Part shown: positions 34,214 to 43,209 of the stretch, piece by piece
How positions within the stretch are numbered: the first letter of the stretch is position 1
How the letters are laid out: every line of letters starts with the position of its first letter
Assembly: GCF_017347085.1 (NCBI RefSeq)
Contig: NZ_JADPSA010000040.1
Span: 1 to 59,312 of the forward strand
Length of the DNA stretch: 59,312 nt
From: Nesterenkonia sp. E16_10
GTDB taxonomy: Bacteria; Actinomycetota; Actinomycetes; Actinomycetales; Micrococcaceae
Reading direction: 5' to 3'
Program-made: the position numbers and the translations under genes
Notes under the pieces: generated by a model
Told to the model about the DNA's origin: nothing
The model's database searches: none
What the model saw: only the letters and a program-made list of their open reading frames with translations

Positions 34214-35701
34214 TCAGACGGCGTCGGGCCGCGTGGACGCCTGGGCGTCGGCGGCCGTGGCCTGGGCGGCGTCGGCGGCTGCGGATCCTGGCCGTTTGGC
34301 CTGGACCCAGCCCTCGGCGTTGCGCTGCGGCGCGATGGAGAGCGCCAGCGCTCCGGCGGGCACATCCTTGCGCACCACGGCGCCTGCCCCGGTGTAGGCG
34401 CCGTCGCCCACCGAGACCGGCGCGACGAAGACGGTGTTGGAGCTGGTGCGCACGTGAGAGCCGATCTGCGTGCGGTGCTTGTTCTCGCCGTCATAGTTCG
34501 CGGTGATGTTGCCGCAGCCGATATTGGTGAACTCCCCGATCGACGCGTCACCGGCATAGCCCAGATGGCTGAGCTTGCTGCCCCGGCCGATCTCCACGTT
34601 CTTGGTCTCATAGAAGGCGCCGATCTTGCCCTCGGATCCCAGCACGGTGCCCGGACGCAGGTAGGTGAACGGTCCCACGCTCGCACCGGCGCCGATCTGG
34701 GCTCCGGAGCCGTGGACCCGGGTCAGGGTCGCAGCCTCTCCGACGATCACGTCGCGCAGCGTGGTGTCCGGGCCGACGACGGCGTTGCGCCCGATATGCG
34801 TGGCGCCGTGGAGCTGGGTGCCGGGAAGGATGGTGGAATCCTCCTCCAGGGTGACGGTGGCGTCGATCCAGGTAGTGGCCGGATCGATCACGGTCGTGCC
34901 GGCGCGCATGGCCCGCTCCACGATGCGCTTGTTCATCTCCGCGCCGAGGGCCTGGAGCTGGACCCTGTCGTTGGCACCCTCGACCTGCCAGCGGTCCTCG
35001 GTGATCACGGCAGAGACCCGCCCACCCTCGGACCGCGCGATGGAGAGCACATCGGTGAGGTACATCTCACCCTGCGCGTTGTCCGTGGTGACCTGGGCCA
35101 GCGCGCGGGTGAGCACGGCGGCGTCGAAGGCGTAGATCCCGGAGTTGATCTCGGTGATGCTGCGCTGCTGCGCGCTGGCGTCCTTGTGCTCCACGATCCC
35201 GAGCACGTCCTGCGGGTCCTCGGTGCTGCGCAGGATCCGGCCGTAGCCGGCGGCGTCCTGGAGCACCGCGGTGAGCACGGTGACGGCATTGCCGTCCCGC
35301 TCATGGGCCTCCACGAGCTCGGCGAGCATCTGGGTCTGGAGCAGCGGAACATCGCCGTAGGTGACGACGACGGTGCCGGTCTCCGCGGGAGCCCCTGCCG
35401 CGGTGAGCGCGTCCAGAGCACAGGCCACGGCGCGGCCGGTGCCGGGGACCTCGTCCTGGTCGGCGATCACAGCGCGCGGCTCGACCGAAGCGATGTGGTC
35501 CGCGACCTTCTCGCGCTGGTGACGCACCACGGCGACCAGCTGCTGCGGGTTCAGGCCCTTGGCCGCGCTCAGCGCGTGTCCGATCATCGAGACGCCGCCG
35601 ATCGGGTGCATGATCTTCGGGGTGCTGGACTTCATCCGGGTCCCGGCTCCGGCCGCGAGCACGATCACTGCGGTGGGCTGGGAGGACTGGGTGTTGGTCA
35701 C
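34214..35701 (-). CDS. glmU: Bifunctional UDP-GlcNAc pyrophosphorylase / glucosamine-1-phosphate N-acetyltransferase
   Basis: About 495 residues. The N-terminal uridyltransferase domain has LAAGAGTRMKSSTPK, and the C-terminal half is a left-handed beta-helix of hexapeptide repeats with the acetyltransferase segment GYAGDASIGEFTNIGCGNITANYDG. The last ~40 residues are an Ala-rich disordered tail. It makes UDP-GlcNAc for peptidoglycan. GTG 35701 has GAGGAG eight bases upstream and conserved sequence begins there. It is 68 bp downstream of tRNA-Gln on the same strand. Confidence 0.96.
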   Translation of the reverse strand: MTNTQSSQPTAVIVLAAGAGTRMKSSTPKIMHPIGGVSMIGHALSAAKGLNPQQLVAVVRHQREKVADHIASVEPRAVIADQDEVPGTGRAVACALDALTAAGAPAETGTVVVTYGDVPLLQTQMLAELVEAHERDGNAVTVLTAVLQDAAGYGRILRSTEDPQDVLGIVEHKDASAQQRSITEINSGIYAFDAAVLTRALAQVTTDNAQGEMYLTDVLSIARSEGGRVSAVITEDRWQVEGANDRVQLQALGAEMNKRIVERAMRAGTTVIDPATTWIDATVTLEEDSTILPGTQLHGATHIGRNAVVGPDTTLRDVIVGEAATLTRVHGSGAQIGAGASVGPFTYLRPGTVLGSEGKIGAFYETKNVEIGRGSKLSHLGYAGDASIGEFTNIGCGNITANYDGENKHRTQIGSHVRTSSNTVFVAPVSVGDGAYTGAGAVVRKDVPAGALALSIAPQRNAEGWVQAKRPGSAAADAAQATAADAQASTRPDAV

Positions 35702-35769
35702 GAAGGCTGCTCCTCGACGCGGTATTTGGGACTCCTCAGTGTAGAGAGGTCCGGCGATCTCGACTGCCG

Positions 35770-35841
35770 TTCCGCCTCTAGGATTCGAACCTAGACTGCA
35801 CAGCTCCAAAGGCTGGCGTGCTGCCATTACACCAAGGCGGA
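35770..35841 (-). tRNA. tRNA-Gln (anticodon TTG)
   Basis: The minus strand folds into a full cloverleaf. A 7-bp acceptor stem pairs TCCGCCT with AGGCGGA, the D-arm holds GGTGTAATGGCAGCAC, and the anticodon loop CTTTGGA has TTG at its centre. The T-arm contains the GTTCGAATC motif. The 3' CCA is not encoded. TTG reads CAA glutamine codons. Location directly upstream of glmU is common in this group. Confidence 0.95.
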
Positions 35842-35969
35842 GTGCGACGGCGGTCCGAGGATGCTCGGCGCTGCGAACACCCTCATCTCCGGCCACGCGC
35901 TGGTCCATCTTTGCATGGGCCGCCTCGCGGGATGAAACTGCGACCCCACCGTGGCATTACCCTGGATGG

Positions 35970-37841
35970 GTGGCACATCTTCTCGGGGCCGAAGCCCTAC
36001 ACCTGGAATTCCCTACCCGCACCGTATTCAACTCGGTGACGATCGGCATCAACGAGGGCGACCGCGTCGGCGTCGTCGGGCGCAACGGCGACGGCAAGTC
36101 CTCGCTTCTGGCCATGCTCACCGGCCGGCTGGAGCCCGACTCGGGCCAGGTCACCCGGCGCAAGGGCGTGCAGTTCGGCGTGCTGGACCAGTCGGATGAT
36201 CTCCAGGATGAGCACACCGTGGGCTATTCGGTGGTCGGCGACGCCGATGACCACGAGTGGGCCTCCGATGCGAAGATCCGCGACGTGATCGCCGGACTGG
36301 TGGCCGACATCCCCTGGGAGTCGAAGATCTCCGAGCTCTCCGGCGGCCAGCGCCGCCGGGTGGCGCTGGCGAAGCTTCTGGTGGGCGAATGGGACATCAT
36401 CGCCCTGGATGAGCCCACGAACCACCTCGACGTGGAGGGCATCTCCTGGCTGGCGAACCACCTGAACCGACGCTGGCCGCGCAGCTCCGGCGGACTGCTG
36501 GTGGTCACCCACGATCGCTGGTTCCTCGATGAGATCAGCACCACCACCTGGGAGGTCCACGACGGCCTGGTCGAGCCCTTCGACGGCGGCTATGCCGCCT
36601 ATGTGCTCCAGCGCGTGGAGCGCGACCGGCAGGCGGCCACCGTGGAGGCCAAGCGGCAGAACCTCATGAAGAAGGAACTCGCCTGGCTGCGCCGCGGCGC
36701 CCCCGCCCGCAGCACCAAGCCGAAGTTCCGCATCGAGGCGGCCAACGAGCTCATCGCCGACGTCCCGCCCCCGCGCAACCCGATCGAGCTGAAGAAGATG
36801 GCCACCGCCCGGCTGGGCAAGGACGTGGTCGACGTCCTCGACGTCTCACTGGCCTTCGGCGACAAGCAGATCCTCAACGAGGTCACCTGGCGGATCGGTC
36901 CCGGTGAGCGCACCGGAATCCTCGGAGCCAACGGCGCCGGCAAATCCACGCTGCTCAACCTGATCGCAGGCAAGCTGCAGCCCGACACCGGCCGGGTCAA
37001 GAGCGGCAAGACCGTGCGCCTGGCCACCCTGGATCAGCAGTTCTCCCAGCTGGCCGACATCGAGGGCGACCGGGTCCGCGAGGTGCTGGCCCGGGAGAAG
37101 ACCCAGGTGGTCATCGACGGCAAGGAACACACCCCGGCGCAGCTCTTGGAGCGCCTCGGCTTCTCCACCGCCCACCTCTCCGCCCGAGTGGGCGAGCTCT
37201 CCGGCGGACAGCGACGCCGCCTGCAGCTGCTCCTGGTGCTGCTCTCCGAGCCCAACGTGATGATCCTCGACGAGCCCACCAACGACCTCGACATCGACAT
37301 GCTCGCCGCCATGGAGGACCTGTTGGACTCCTGGCCCGGCACCCTGATCGTGGTCTCCCACGACCGGTACCTGCTCGAGCGCGTGACCGATCAGCAGTAC
37401 GCGATCTTCGACGGACGCATGCGCCACGTGCCCGGCGGCGTGGAGGAATACCTGCGGCTCAAGAATGCCCGGGCCAACGGCGCCTCCGCGGACACCTCAG
37501 GATCTGGCAGCTCCGGGTCCGGTGGCAGCGCCGGTGGCGGGTCGAGCAAGGCTGCGGCCGTGGCACGCCGCGAGGCGATGAAGTCTGCCTCGGCCTCCTC
37601 CGCCGGTGGCCCGGCGCTGAGCAGCGCCGAGGAGCGCGAGGTGCGCAAGGAGGTCGGATCGCTCGAGCGCAAGATGCAGAAGCTGATCACCCAGATGGAG
37701 AAGAAGCAGCGCCAGATGGCCGATCATGATCCCAGCGACTTCGAGGGTCTGGGCAAGCTCACCGCCGACGTGAGCCGGCTGCAGAGCGAGAATGCGGCAC
37801 TCGAGGAGCGCTGGCTGGAGCTCTCCGAAAAGGTGGGCTGA
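35970..37841 (+). CDS. ABC-F family ATP-binding protein (Uup-like)
   Basis: A 623-residue protein with two ABC ATPase domains and no membrane domain. Domain 1 has Walker A GRNGDGKSS (residues 37-45), LSGGQRRRVALAKLL and LDEPTNHLD; domain 2 has GANGAGKST (near 320), LSGGQRRRLQLLLVLL and LDEPTNDLD. A Gly/Ser linker leads to a C-terminal coiled coil (EREVRKEVGSLERKMQKLITQ), as in Uup. ABC-F proteins act on ribosomes or branched DNA intermediates; the coiled coil favours a Uup-like housekeeping role over antibiotic protection. GTG 35970 starts the conserved sequence. Confidence 0.92.
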   Translation: MAHLLGAEALHLEFPTRTVFNSVTIGINEGDRVGVVGRNGDGKSSLLAMLTGRLEPDSGQVTRRKGVQFGVLDQSDDLQDEHTVGYSVVGDADDHEWASDAKIRDVIAGLVADIPWESKISELSGGQRRRVALAKLLVGEWDIIALDEPTNHLDVEGISWLANHLNRRWPRSSGGLLVVTHDRWFLDEISTTTWEVHDGLVEPFDGGYAAYVLQRVERDRQAATVEAKRQNLMKKELAWLRRGAPARSTKPKFRIEAANELIADVPPPRNPIELKKMATARLGKDVVDVLDVSLAFGDKQILNEVTWRIGPGERTGILGANGAGKSTLLNLIAGKLQPDTGRVKSGKTVRLATLDQQFSQLADIEGDRVREVLAREKTQVVIDGKEHTPAQLLERLGFSTAHLSARVGELSGGQRRRLQLLLVLLSEPNVMILDEPTNDLDIDMLAAMEDLLDSWPGTLIVVSHDRYLLERVTDQQYAIFDGRMRHVPGGVEEYLRLKNARANGASADTSGSGSSGSGGSAGGGSSKAAAVARREAMKSASASSAGGPALSSAEEREVRKEVGSLERKMQKLITQMEKKQRQMADHDPSDFEGLGKLTADVSRLQSENAALEERWLELSEKVG

Positions 37842-37870
37842 GCGGGTCGGGCTGAAGCCGAGACCAGCTC

Positions 37871-37901
37871 GGCCTGGCTGCTGAGCGCTCAGCCCGGCTG
37901 A
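37871..37901. terminator. Candidate hairpin between ABC-F and lipoprotein genes
   Basis: The convergent gap holds the perfect palindrome CTGAGCGCTCAG (37881-37892) within a longer imperfect stem. A competing inverted repeat TCAGC-CCG-GCTGA (37889-37901) overlaps it. Either could end the ABC-F transcript. No T-run. Confidence 0.35.
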
Positions 37902-37917
37902 TGCTGGAGGCGACCCT

Positions 37918-38652
37918 TCACAGCCACTCGTCGCCGACTTCGAGGTAGTTCGGGCCGCCTTCGGGGGCGAGGGTGCCGGCGTCGATCACCCAGGTGCCGT
38001 CCTGCGCCTTGTTCAGCTCGATCGGCGCCTGGTCTTCGATGAGGGCCCAGACATACTCCCGGGAGCAGTCGCCTCCTGAACCGGCCACCTCCGGGTTCGG
38101 AACGATGTACACCCGAGAATGCGTTCCTTGTTCATCGACGAAGATGTAGTCATCGTCGAAGACCATGTACGGCGTCTCGAGTTCGTTGAAGAAGGCATAC
38201 GCGTACTGGAAGTACGACGCGTGGGAGAAGGCGAGCACGACGTCGTCGATGTCCTCCGGGCTGGCGCGGCTCTCCTCGTCGGCGACGTCTCCGAGGTAGT
38301 CCGTGTGCTCGAGCACCTCACCCAGGTGTCCTCTGGATTCCTCGTAGACCAGGGGCTTGTACTGCCTCCACCCCACGTCCGCCTCCTCGGGCAGACGCTC
38401 ATAGATGCTCTCGACGTCGACCTTCCCCACGGAATCGTTGAAATCCTCGATGGCAGCGCGAACCTCGAGAACGTCGGCTCTATCGGAGGTGTTCTCCGAA
38501 TCGGCCGGGGAATCCGCAACCGGCTCTGGTCCCGCGCAGCCCGTCGCGGCCGAGACGATCCCTTCCACGGCAGACGCGACAGGTGCGCACGCGACCATGG
38601 TGAGCGCCGTGGCGGGAATCAAAAGGACTGCTGGGATCGCTCTGCGGTTCAT
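37918..38652 (-). CDS. Putative lipoprotein, unknown function
   Basis: A 244-residue protein with a signal peptide (MNRRAIPAVLLIPATALTMVAC). The cysteine at residue 22 in MVAC fits a lipobox, so membrane anchoring outside the cell is likely. The mature part starts with a low-complexity Ser/Asp/Ala stretch. A ~170-residue acidic domain with several Tyr/Trp residues follows (SYFQYAYAFFNELETPYMVFDDDY, CSREYVWALIEDQAPIEL). I do not recognise the family. ATG 38652 has AGGG six bases upstream. It is convergent with the ABC-F gene; ispE lies upstream on the same strand of the ispE-rsmA-tatD run but 121 bp away. Confidence 0.75.
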   Translation of the reverse strand: MNRRAIPAVLLIPATALTMVACAPVASAVEGIVSAATGCAGPEPVADSPADSENTSDRADVLEVRAAIEDFNDSVGKVDVESIYERLPEEADVGWRQYKPLVYEESRGHLGEVLEHTDYLGDVADEESRASPEDIDDVVLAFSHASYFQYAYAFFNELETPYMVFDDDYIFVDEQGTHSRVYIVPNPEVAGSGGDCSREYVWALIEDQAPIELNKAQDGTWVIDAGTLAPEGGPNYLEVGDEWL

Positions 38653-38773
38653 GCTCAGCCCTGTTTCGCGAGGAGGAGTTGATCTGTCTGAAGTATGCCC
38701 TGGAATCCTCGGTGGCGGAACTGCCCCGCGCACCGTCACCCTGGGCGAAGCCTCAGCGCAGTCCCCGCTGGCC

Positions 38774-39760
38774 TCAGATATCGCGGCCGTTGATCAGCCG
38801 CGCCCCAGGAGCCGGACCGGTGACCGGTATCGCCCACACCTCGGTGCGCTCCTCCAGGCTGGTGCAGAGCTGATGGGCGGATTCCGCGTCCCGGGCGAGG
38901 AACACCAGGGTCGGGCCGGAGCCCGAGACCATCCCCTGCAGCGCACCCTCGATCATGCCGATGTCCATCATGTCTTCGAGCGAGGGCAGACTGGCCACAG
39001 CGGGAGCCTGCAGGTCATTGGCCATCAGCGAGGCCACCAGCTCGGCGTCGGCGGTGCACACCGCCCGGACCAGGTCTGGATCCAGGACCGGCGCCTCGGC
39101 CTCGACTCCGGCCTCGGCGCGCATCTGGTCAAGCTTGGCGTATACGCCGGGCGTGGACAGCCCCGTGTTGGCTGGGACGAGGACCAGGTGAAGCTCCCCG
39201 CGGCTGAGCAGCGGCGAAAGCTCATCGCCCACACCCTGACCCACGGCCGCCCCGCCCAGGATCGCGAACGGCACGTCGGCGCCGAGCTCGGCACCGAGCT
39301 CCGCCAGCTGCTCCTTGGAGAGCCCCGCCTCCCAGAGCGCCGAACAGGCCACCAGAGCGGCGGCGGCATCGGCAGAGCCTCCGCCCATCCCCCCGGCGAC
39401 CGGGACGTTCTTGGTGATCGTGAGGTCCACCCCGTCGGTGATGCCGAGCCGGTCACGCAGCTTCGAGGCGGCGCGGTGCACCAGGTTGCGCTCATCGAGC
39501 GGGATCGCCGCGGCCACCATCTCCTGGGTCTCCGGATCCCGGGTCTGGACCTCGGTGAAGCTGGAACGCTCCGAGAGGCTCACCGTGATCGCGCCGTCCT
39601 CGCGCCGCGCCGCGCTGACCTCCTCATAGAGCGAGACTGCCAGATACAGCGTGGCGACCTCGTGGTAGCCGTCCTCGCGAAGCGGACCGACCCGCAGGCT
39701 CACATTGATCTTGCCCGGAGCTGCGGCGGTGACATGTCCGAAGAATTCGCTATCGCGCAT
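38774..39760 (-). CDS. ispE: 4-diphosphocytidyl-2-C-methyl-D-erythritol kinase
   Basis: A 328-residue GHMP kinase of the non-mevalonate (MEP) isoprenoid pathway. The start VTAAAPGKINVSLRVG carries the substrate-binding lysine, the ATP loop is PVAGGMGGGSADAAAAL, and motif 3 is MVSGSGPTLVFLA. It lies 9 bp after rsmA in the operon tatD-rsmA-ispE, a standard actinobacterial order. Confidence 0.95.
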   Translation of the reverse strand: MRDSEFFGHVTAAAPGKINVSLRVGPLREDGYHEVATLYLAVSLYEEVSAARREDGAITVSLSERSSFTEVQTRDPETQEMVAAAIPLDERNLVHRAASKLRDRLGITDGVDLTITKNVPVAGGMGGGSADAAAALVACSALWEAGLSKEQLAELGAELGADVPFAILGGAAVGQGVGDELSPLLSRGELHLVLVPANTGLSTPGVYAKLDQMRAEAGVEAEAPVLDPDLVRAVCTADAELVASLMANDLQAPAVASLPSLEDMMDIGMIEGALQGMVSGSGPTLVFLARDAESAHQLCTSLEERTEVWAIPVTGPAPGARLINGRDI

Positions 39761-39769
39761 GCCTCGACC

Positions 39770-40846
39770 CTACTTCTCGCCACTGACATGTGGGACCGCG
39801 CGGTCCGGACCGGAGCCGGGCGCGTCGTCGTCCGCGGTGGGGTCCGGCGTTGCGTCCGCGGTGGGGTCCGGCGTCGGGTCCTCGGGCTGGGCTTGCGTTG
39901 TGTCCTCGGCGGGGGCAGCGCGCAGCGCGGCGGCGATCGCGGTGAACCCGGTGATGTCCAGGGTCTCGCCGCGGGCGGAGGGGTCCACTCCGGCGGCGCG
40001 CAGCACCGCCTCGGCGCGGGTCGGAGAACCGGCGATCCCGGCCAGGCAGGCCCGCAGGGTCTTGCGTCGGGTGGCGAAGGCAGCGTCGATGACGGCGAAG
40101 ACCTCTTCGCGGCTGAGCTCATCGGAGGCCTCTTCGCGCCGGTCGAAGCGGACCAGCCCGGAGGAGATTCTGGGCTCGGGCCAGAACACCCGCTTTCCGA
40201 CCACGCCGGCCTTGCGCATGGACGTGTCCCAAGCGGCCTTCACACTGGGAACACCGTAGATCTTGGAGCCGGGCCCCGCGCAGAGCCGATCCGCGACCTC
40301 GTCCTGGACCATGACCAAGCCCTTGCGCAGCGAGGGCAGGATCTGGAGCAGGTGCAGCACCACCGGGACCGCCACGTTGTACGGCAGATTCGCGACCAGC
40401 ACCTCCGGGCCCTGCCCGTCGCCGAAGTCCGCGAAGGACTCAGGCGTGAGCTTCAGCGCGTCCTGCTCCATCACACGCAGATTCCCGGCACGCTCGGGCC
40501 GGAAGCTCTGCACCGTCTCAGCCAGCTGGCCTGCCAGCTTGGGGTCGATCTCCACGGCGCTGACCAGCGCCGATTCATCCAACAGGCCCAGTGTCAGGGA
40601 GCCGAGTCCCGGTCCGACCTCGAGCACATGCTCACTGCCGTCGAGATCGGCGAGGCTCACGATCCGCCGGATCGTGTTGGGGTCGATGACGAAGTTCTGT
40701 CCCCACTGTTTGGTGGGGCGCACGCCGAGCTGATCCGCCAGCGCGCGGACATGGGCTGCGGAGAGCAGCTGCGGCGGTGACGGCTGCGGTGACGGCTGCG
40801 GTGACGGCTGCTGCGGCGAGGACGGCGGTGTCTTGGAGTCGCTCAT
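39770..40846 (-). CDS. rsmA: 16S rRNA dimethyladenosine transferase (KsgA)
   Basis: A 358-residue methyltransferase that dimethylates A1518 and A1519 of 16S rRNA. Motifs: [13 protein letters not shown]-binding [16 protein letters not shown], and the catalytic [15 protein letters not shown] 40846 overlaps the tatD stop by 4 bp. It is longer than typical (~280): the N-terminus has a Pro/Gln/Ser repeat (SPQP units). The C-terminus has an Asp/Pro/Thr repeat (PTPDPTAD units) encoded by two 24-bp DNA repeats at 39831-39878. These tails are probably disordered. Confidence 0.95.
   Translation of the reverse strand: MSDSKTPPSSPQQPSPQPSPQPSPPQLLSAAHVRALADQLGVRPTKQWGQNFVIDPNTIRRIVSLADLDGSEHVLEVGPGLGSLTLGLLDESALVSAVEIDPKLAGQLAETVQSFRPERAGNLRVMEQDALKLTPESFADFGDGQGPEVLVANLPYNVAVPVVLHLLQILPSLRKGLVMVQDEVADRLCAGPGSKIYGVPSVKAAWDTSMRKAGVVGKRVFWPEPRISSGLVRFDRREEASDELSREEVFAVIDAAFATRRKTLRACLAGIAGSPTRAEAVLRAAGVDPSARGETLDITGFTAIAAALRAAPAEDTTQAQPEDPTPDPTADATPDPTADDDAPGSGPDRAVPHVSGEK
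39831..39878. repeat. 24-bp tandem repeat in 3' end of rsmA
   Basis: Two adjacent 24-bp units starting TCCGCGGTGGGG (39831-39854 and 39855-39878) differ at two bases. They encode the duplicated [12 protein letters not shown] segment of the RsmA C-terminal tail. A 12-bp repeat (CGGTGACGGCTG, three copies near 40773-40810) marks the 5' end of the same gene. Confidence 0.8.
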
Positions 40847-41907
40847 GTCCAGCTCCCATAGGCCTGGGTGGTGTTGAACATGATCTGCTGGCACATCGAG
40901 TCCAGCCCGGTGTCGCGCACCTGGGCCATGAGCCGCATGGTCTGCGGGATCAGATACGGCGCGTTGGGCTGCCCGCGGTAAGGGTGTGGTGTCAGGAAGG
41001 GCGTGTCGGTCTCCACCAGGATCAGCTGCGGATCGGCGACCGAGAGCGCCTCGCGCAGAGCACGGGCGTTCTTGAAGGTGACCGTGCCGGCGAAGGACAT
41101 GTACCACCCGTTGGCGTTGCAGATCCGAGCCAGGTCCGCGTCGCCGGAGAAGCAGTGGAAGACCACCGAGCTGGGCAGGGTGGGCGCGGCGTTGAGCACC
41201 TCCACCACCTCTGCGTGAGCCTCGCGGTCATGGATCTGCATCGCGAGTCCGCGTTCGACGGCGAGCGCGATGTGGTCCTCGAAGCTGCGTCGCTGGGCGG
41301 CGATGCCCTCCTCGCCGGTGCGGTAGAAGTCCAGCCCGGTCTCGCCGATCGCCACCACCTGGTCATGGCGAGACAGCTCGCTGATCTGGGCGAACGCGGT
41401 CTCGTAATCACCCTGGGCGGCGAGCACCGGTGCATCATTGGGGTGCAGCGCGACGGCGGCCTTCAGCGCAGGGTGCTCGGCGGCGGCGTTCACCGAGAAT
41501 TCCGAGGATGCCACGTCGTAGCCCACGCACAGCGCGCCGACCACGCCGACGGCCCGGGCGGCCTCGAGGGCCTGCTGCACCGAGACCGAGATCTCCCCGT
41601 CCCGGAAGTCCAGGTGGGCGTGGTTGTCGATCACCGGCACAGCCAGCGGCTCGGGGGCAGGCGGGTACTGCAGCCGGCGCTTCTTCCCGGATTTCTCCTC
41701 CGCCTGATCGCGAGCGGGGCCCGTGGCAGCCCCGGCGGTGACGCCGTCAGCGGAAGCCTCCGAGGCGGGGGCTGATCCGGACGAGACCGGGCGCGCGCCG
41801 TCGTCGTCGGACGGTGCCGGCCGATAGGCGGGCGGGGTCTCCCCCGCCACCGCGGCGGGGCTCGACTCGGCGTCTGGAAGGATTCGCTGCTGATGACTCA
41901 CGGTCAT
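40843..41907 (-). CDS. tatD: TatD-family metal-dependent deoxyribonuclease/hydrolase
   Basis: About 354 residues. The TatD barrel begins at [10 protein letters not shown] (the HxH metal site). It continues with GETGLDFYR (metal glutamate), [16 protein letters not shown] and ETDTPFL (metal aspartate), all intact. Before it is a ~90-residue Ser/Ala/Pro- and Lys-rich extension that normal TatD proteins (~260-300 residues) lack. ATG 41907 is used; GTG 41901 and TTG 41910 are nearby. The stop overlaps rsmA by 4 bp. metG, often found upstream of tatD, is absent here. Confidence 0.92.
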   Translation of the reverse strand: MTVSHQQRILPDAESSPAAVAGETPPAYRPAPSDDDGARPVSSGSAPASEASADGVTAGAATGPARDQAEEKSGKKRRLQYPPAPEPLAVPVIDNHAHLDFRDGEISVSVQQALEAARAVGVVGALCVGYDVASSEFSVNAAAEHPALKAAVALHPNDAPVLAAQGDYETAFAQISELSRHDQVVAIGETGLDFYRTGEEGIAAQRRSFEDHIALAVERGLAMQIHDREAHAEVVEVLNAAPTLPSSVVFHCFSGDADLARICNANGWYMSFAGTVTFKNARALREALSVADPQLILVETDTPFLTPHPYRGQPNAPYLIPQTMRLMAQVRDTGLDSMCQQIMFNTTQAYGSWT

Positions 41908-42066
41908 CAACTCTATCGCTCACCCCCTGCCTCGCCTTCCACACCACGGCCTCCGGCTGCTCGCGCCTCGAAGGACCTGGCCTCCCCTGGCTGGGGCGAG
42001 AACAGGTGCCATATCCCGTGCGAAACCCTCCACAGCACCCGTCATCGCCCCAGGAACCGCAGCGAG

Positions 42067-43002
42067 TCAATCCCGGCGGTGCGTGACGGCACCACGGACC
42101 TGACGCGTCGCGGAGACGAAGCCCTCCGCGTGGTCCCTGGCGTTGAAGCGCAGCACGATCCATCCGGCGGCCAGGAACGCGTTGTCCCGCCGCTGATCGG
42201 CCATCGCCTGTTCCGGGGTGAAGTGGCTGGCGCCCTCGTACTGGATGGCGATCTTGAGTCCCGGATATCCCAGGTCGGCGCATCGGGAGCGCGGGTCATC
42301 CGCGTGCAGCGGCACCTGGAGCGTCGGCTCAGGAAGCCCTGCGCGGACCAGCGCGAGTCGCAGCCGGGTCTCGGCCCCGGAGTCAGCACCCACCCGGACA
42401 TACGGCAGGGCTGCCAGCGCCCGCGCTCGGCCTGGGACTCTGATCACGCGGGCCAGGGTCTCCCGAAGCTCATCGATCGTCGTGTAGGGATCCCGCCTGC
42501 CCTCAAACTTTGGATACGGGGACCGCACCAGGTGGTCCCCGAAGCACACGAGCTCCACCTCCTTGAGCGCGGCGGCGAAGTCCAGCCAGGTGCGCGCCGG
42601 GCTCGCCACACGAGCTCCCTCGAGTCTGAAGTGATCATCGAGCACGGCGGACTGCCGGTGGCTGACCACCTCGGGGCGTCGTATCCGCCGGTTCGACTCT
42701 CGCGGTTGGGTCAGGTGTATCGTCTCGCTCTCCCCCAGCCGTCGGGGCGGCTCCCAGCCATAGAGGCGGGCGGCGGTCGCATGCGAGATCCAGCAGTCCG
42801 GCAGGATTCGAGCCAGGGCTAAGGCATCCTGCAGAGAGGTCCGCTGCGACGCGGCTGAGATGTGGAGCCCATGGGCCAGGCAGCGGATATCCCGACGCCG
42901 GACCCGATCCTCATGCAGCTCCAGCGATCGCAGATCCGCCCGGGTGAACACGCTCTCCCGGAGGTCTGCTGGCAGTTCCTGCGGCTCCCGCATGGGAGAC
43001 AT
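42067..43002 (-). CDS. DUF559-like (Vsr-fold) protein with N-terminal AbiEi-like region
   Basis: A 311-residue protein of a common actinobacterial type. The N-terminal half resembles AbiEi antitoxin/type IV TA-like proteins (VFTRADLRSLELHEDRVRRRDIRCLAHGLHI). The C-terminal ~110 residues have the DUF559/restriction-endonuclease-like pattern (AETRLRLALVRAGLPEPTLQVPL, ADLGYPGLKIAIQYEGASHFTPEQAMADQRRDNAFLAAGWIVLRF), where D in ADLGYP, E in QYEG and the basic QRRD could form a nuclease-like site. No partner toxin gene is next to it. Function unknown. Confidence 0.75.
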   Translation of the reverse strand: MSPMREPQELPADLRESVFTRADLRSLELHEDRVRRRDIRCLAHGLHISAASQRTSLQDALALARILPDCWISHATAARLYGWEPPRRLGESETIHLTQPRESNRRIRRPEVVSHRQSAVLDDHFRLEGARVASPARTWLDFAAALKEVELVCFGDHLVRSPYPKFEGRRDPYTTIDELRETLARVIRVPGRARALAALPYVRVGADSGAETRLRLALVRAGLPEPTLQVPLHADDPRSRCADLGYPGLKIAIQYEGASHFTPEQAMADQRRDNAFLAAGWIVLRFNARDHAEGFVSATRQVRGAVTHRRD

Positions 43003-43209
43003 CCTGGCCCATGCGCAGCATCACATCGGAGTTCTCCACAGGTCTGAACCTCGAGACTCGACACCCGAGGTCGCTGGGGCGCAGACGGGTGTATCAACCT
43101 CGGGAAGACAGCTCATTCCGCCTGTTTGCGCCCCGCAGAGGCAGGGAGAGGCGCACGCACGCAGGCGGGACGCACCCAGGCAGAGGCAGGCAGAGGCGCC
43201 CGGCCCGGC

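Noticed and set aside
35970-37841. ABC-F antibiotic-resistance protein
   Set aside because: The C-terminal coiled coil and core-genome context fit a Uup-like housekeeping protein better.
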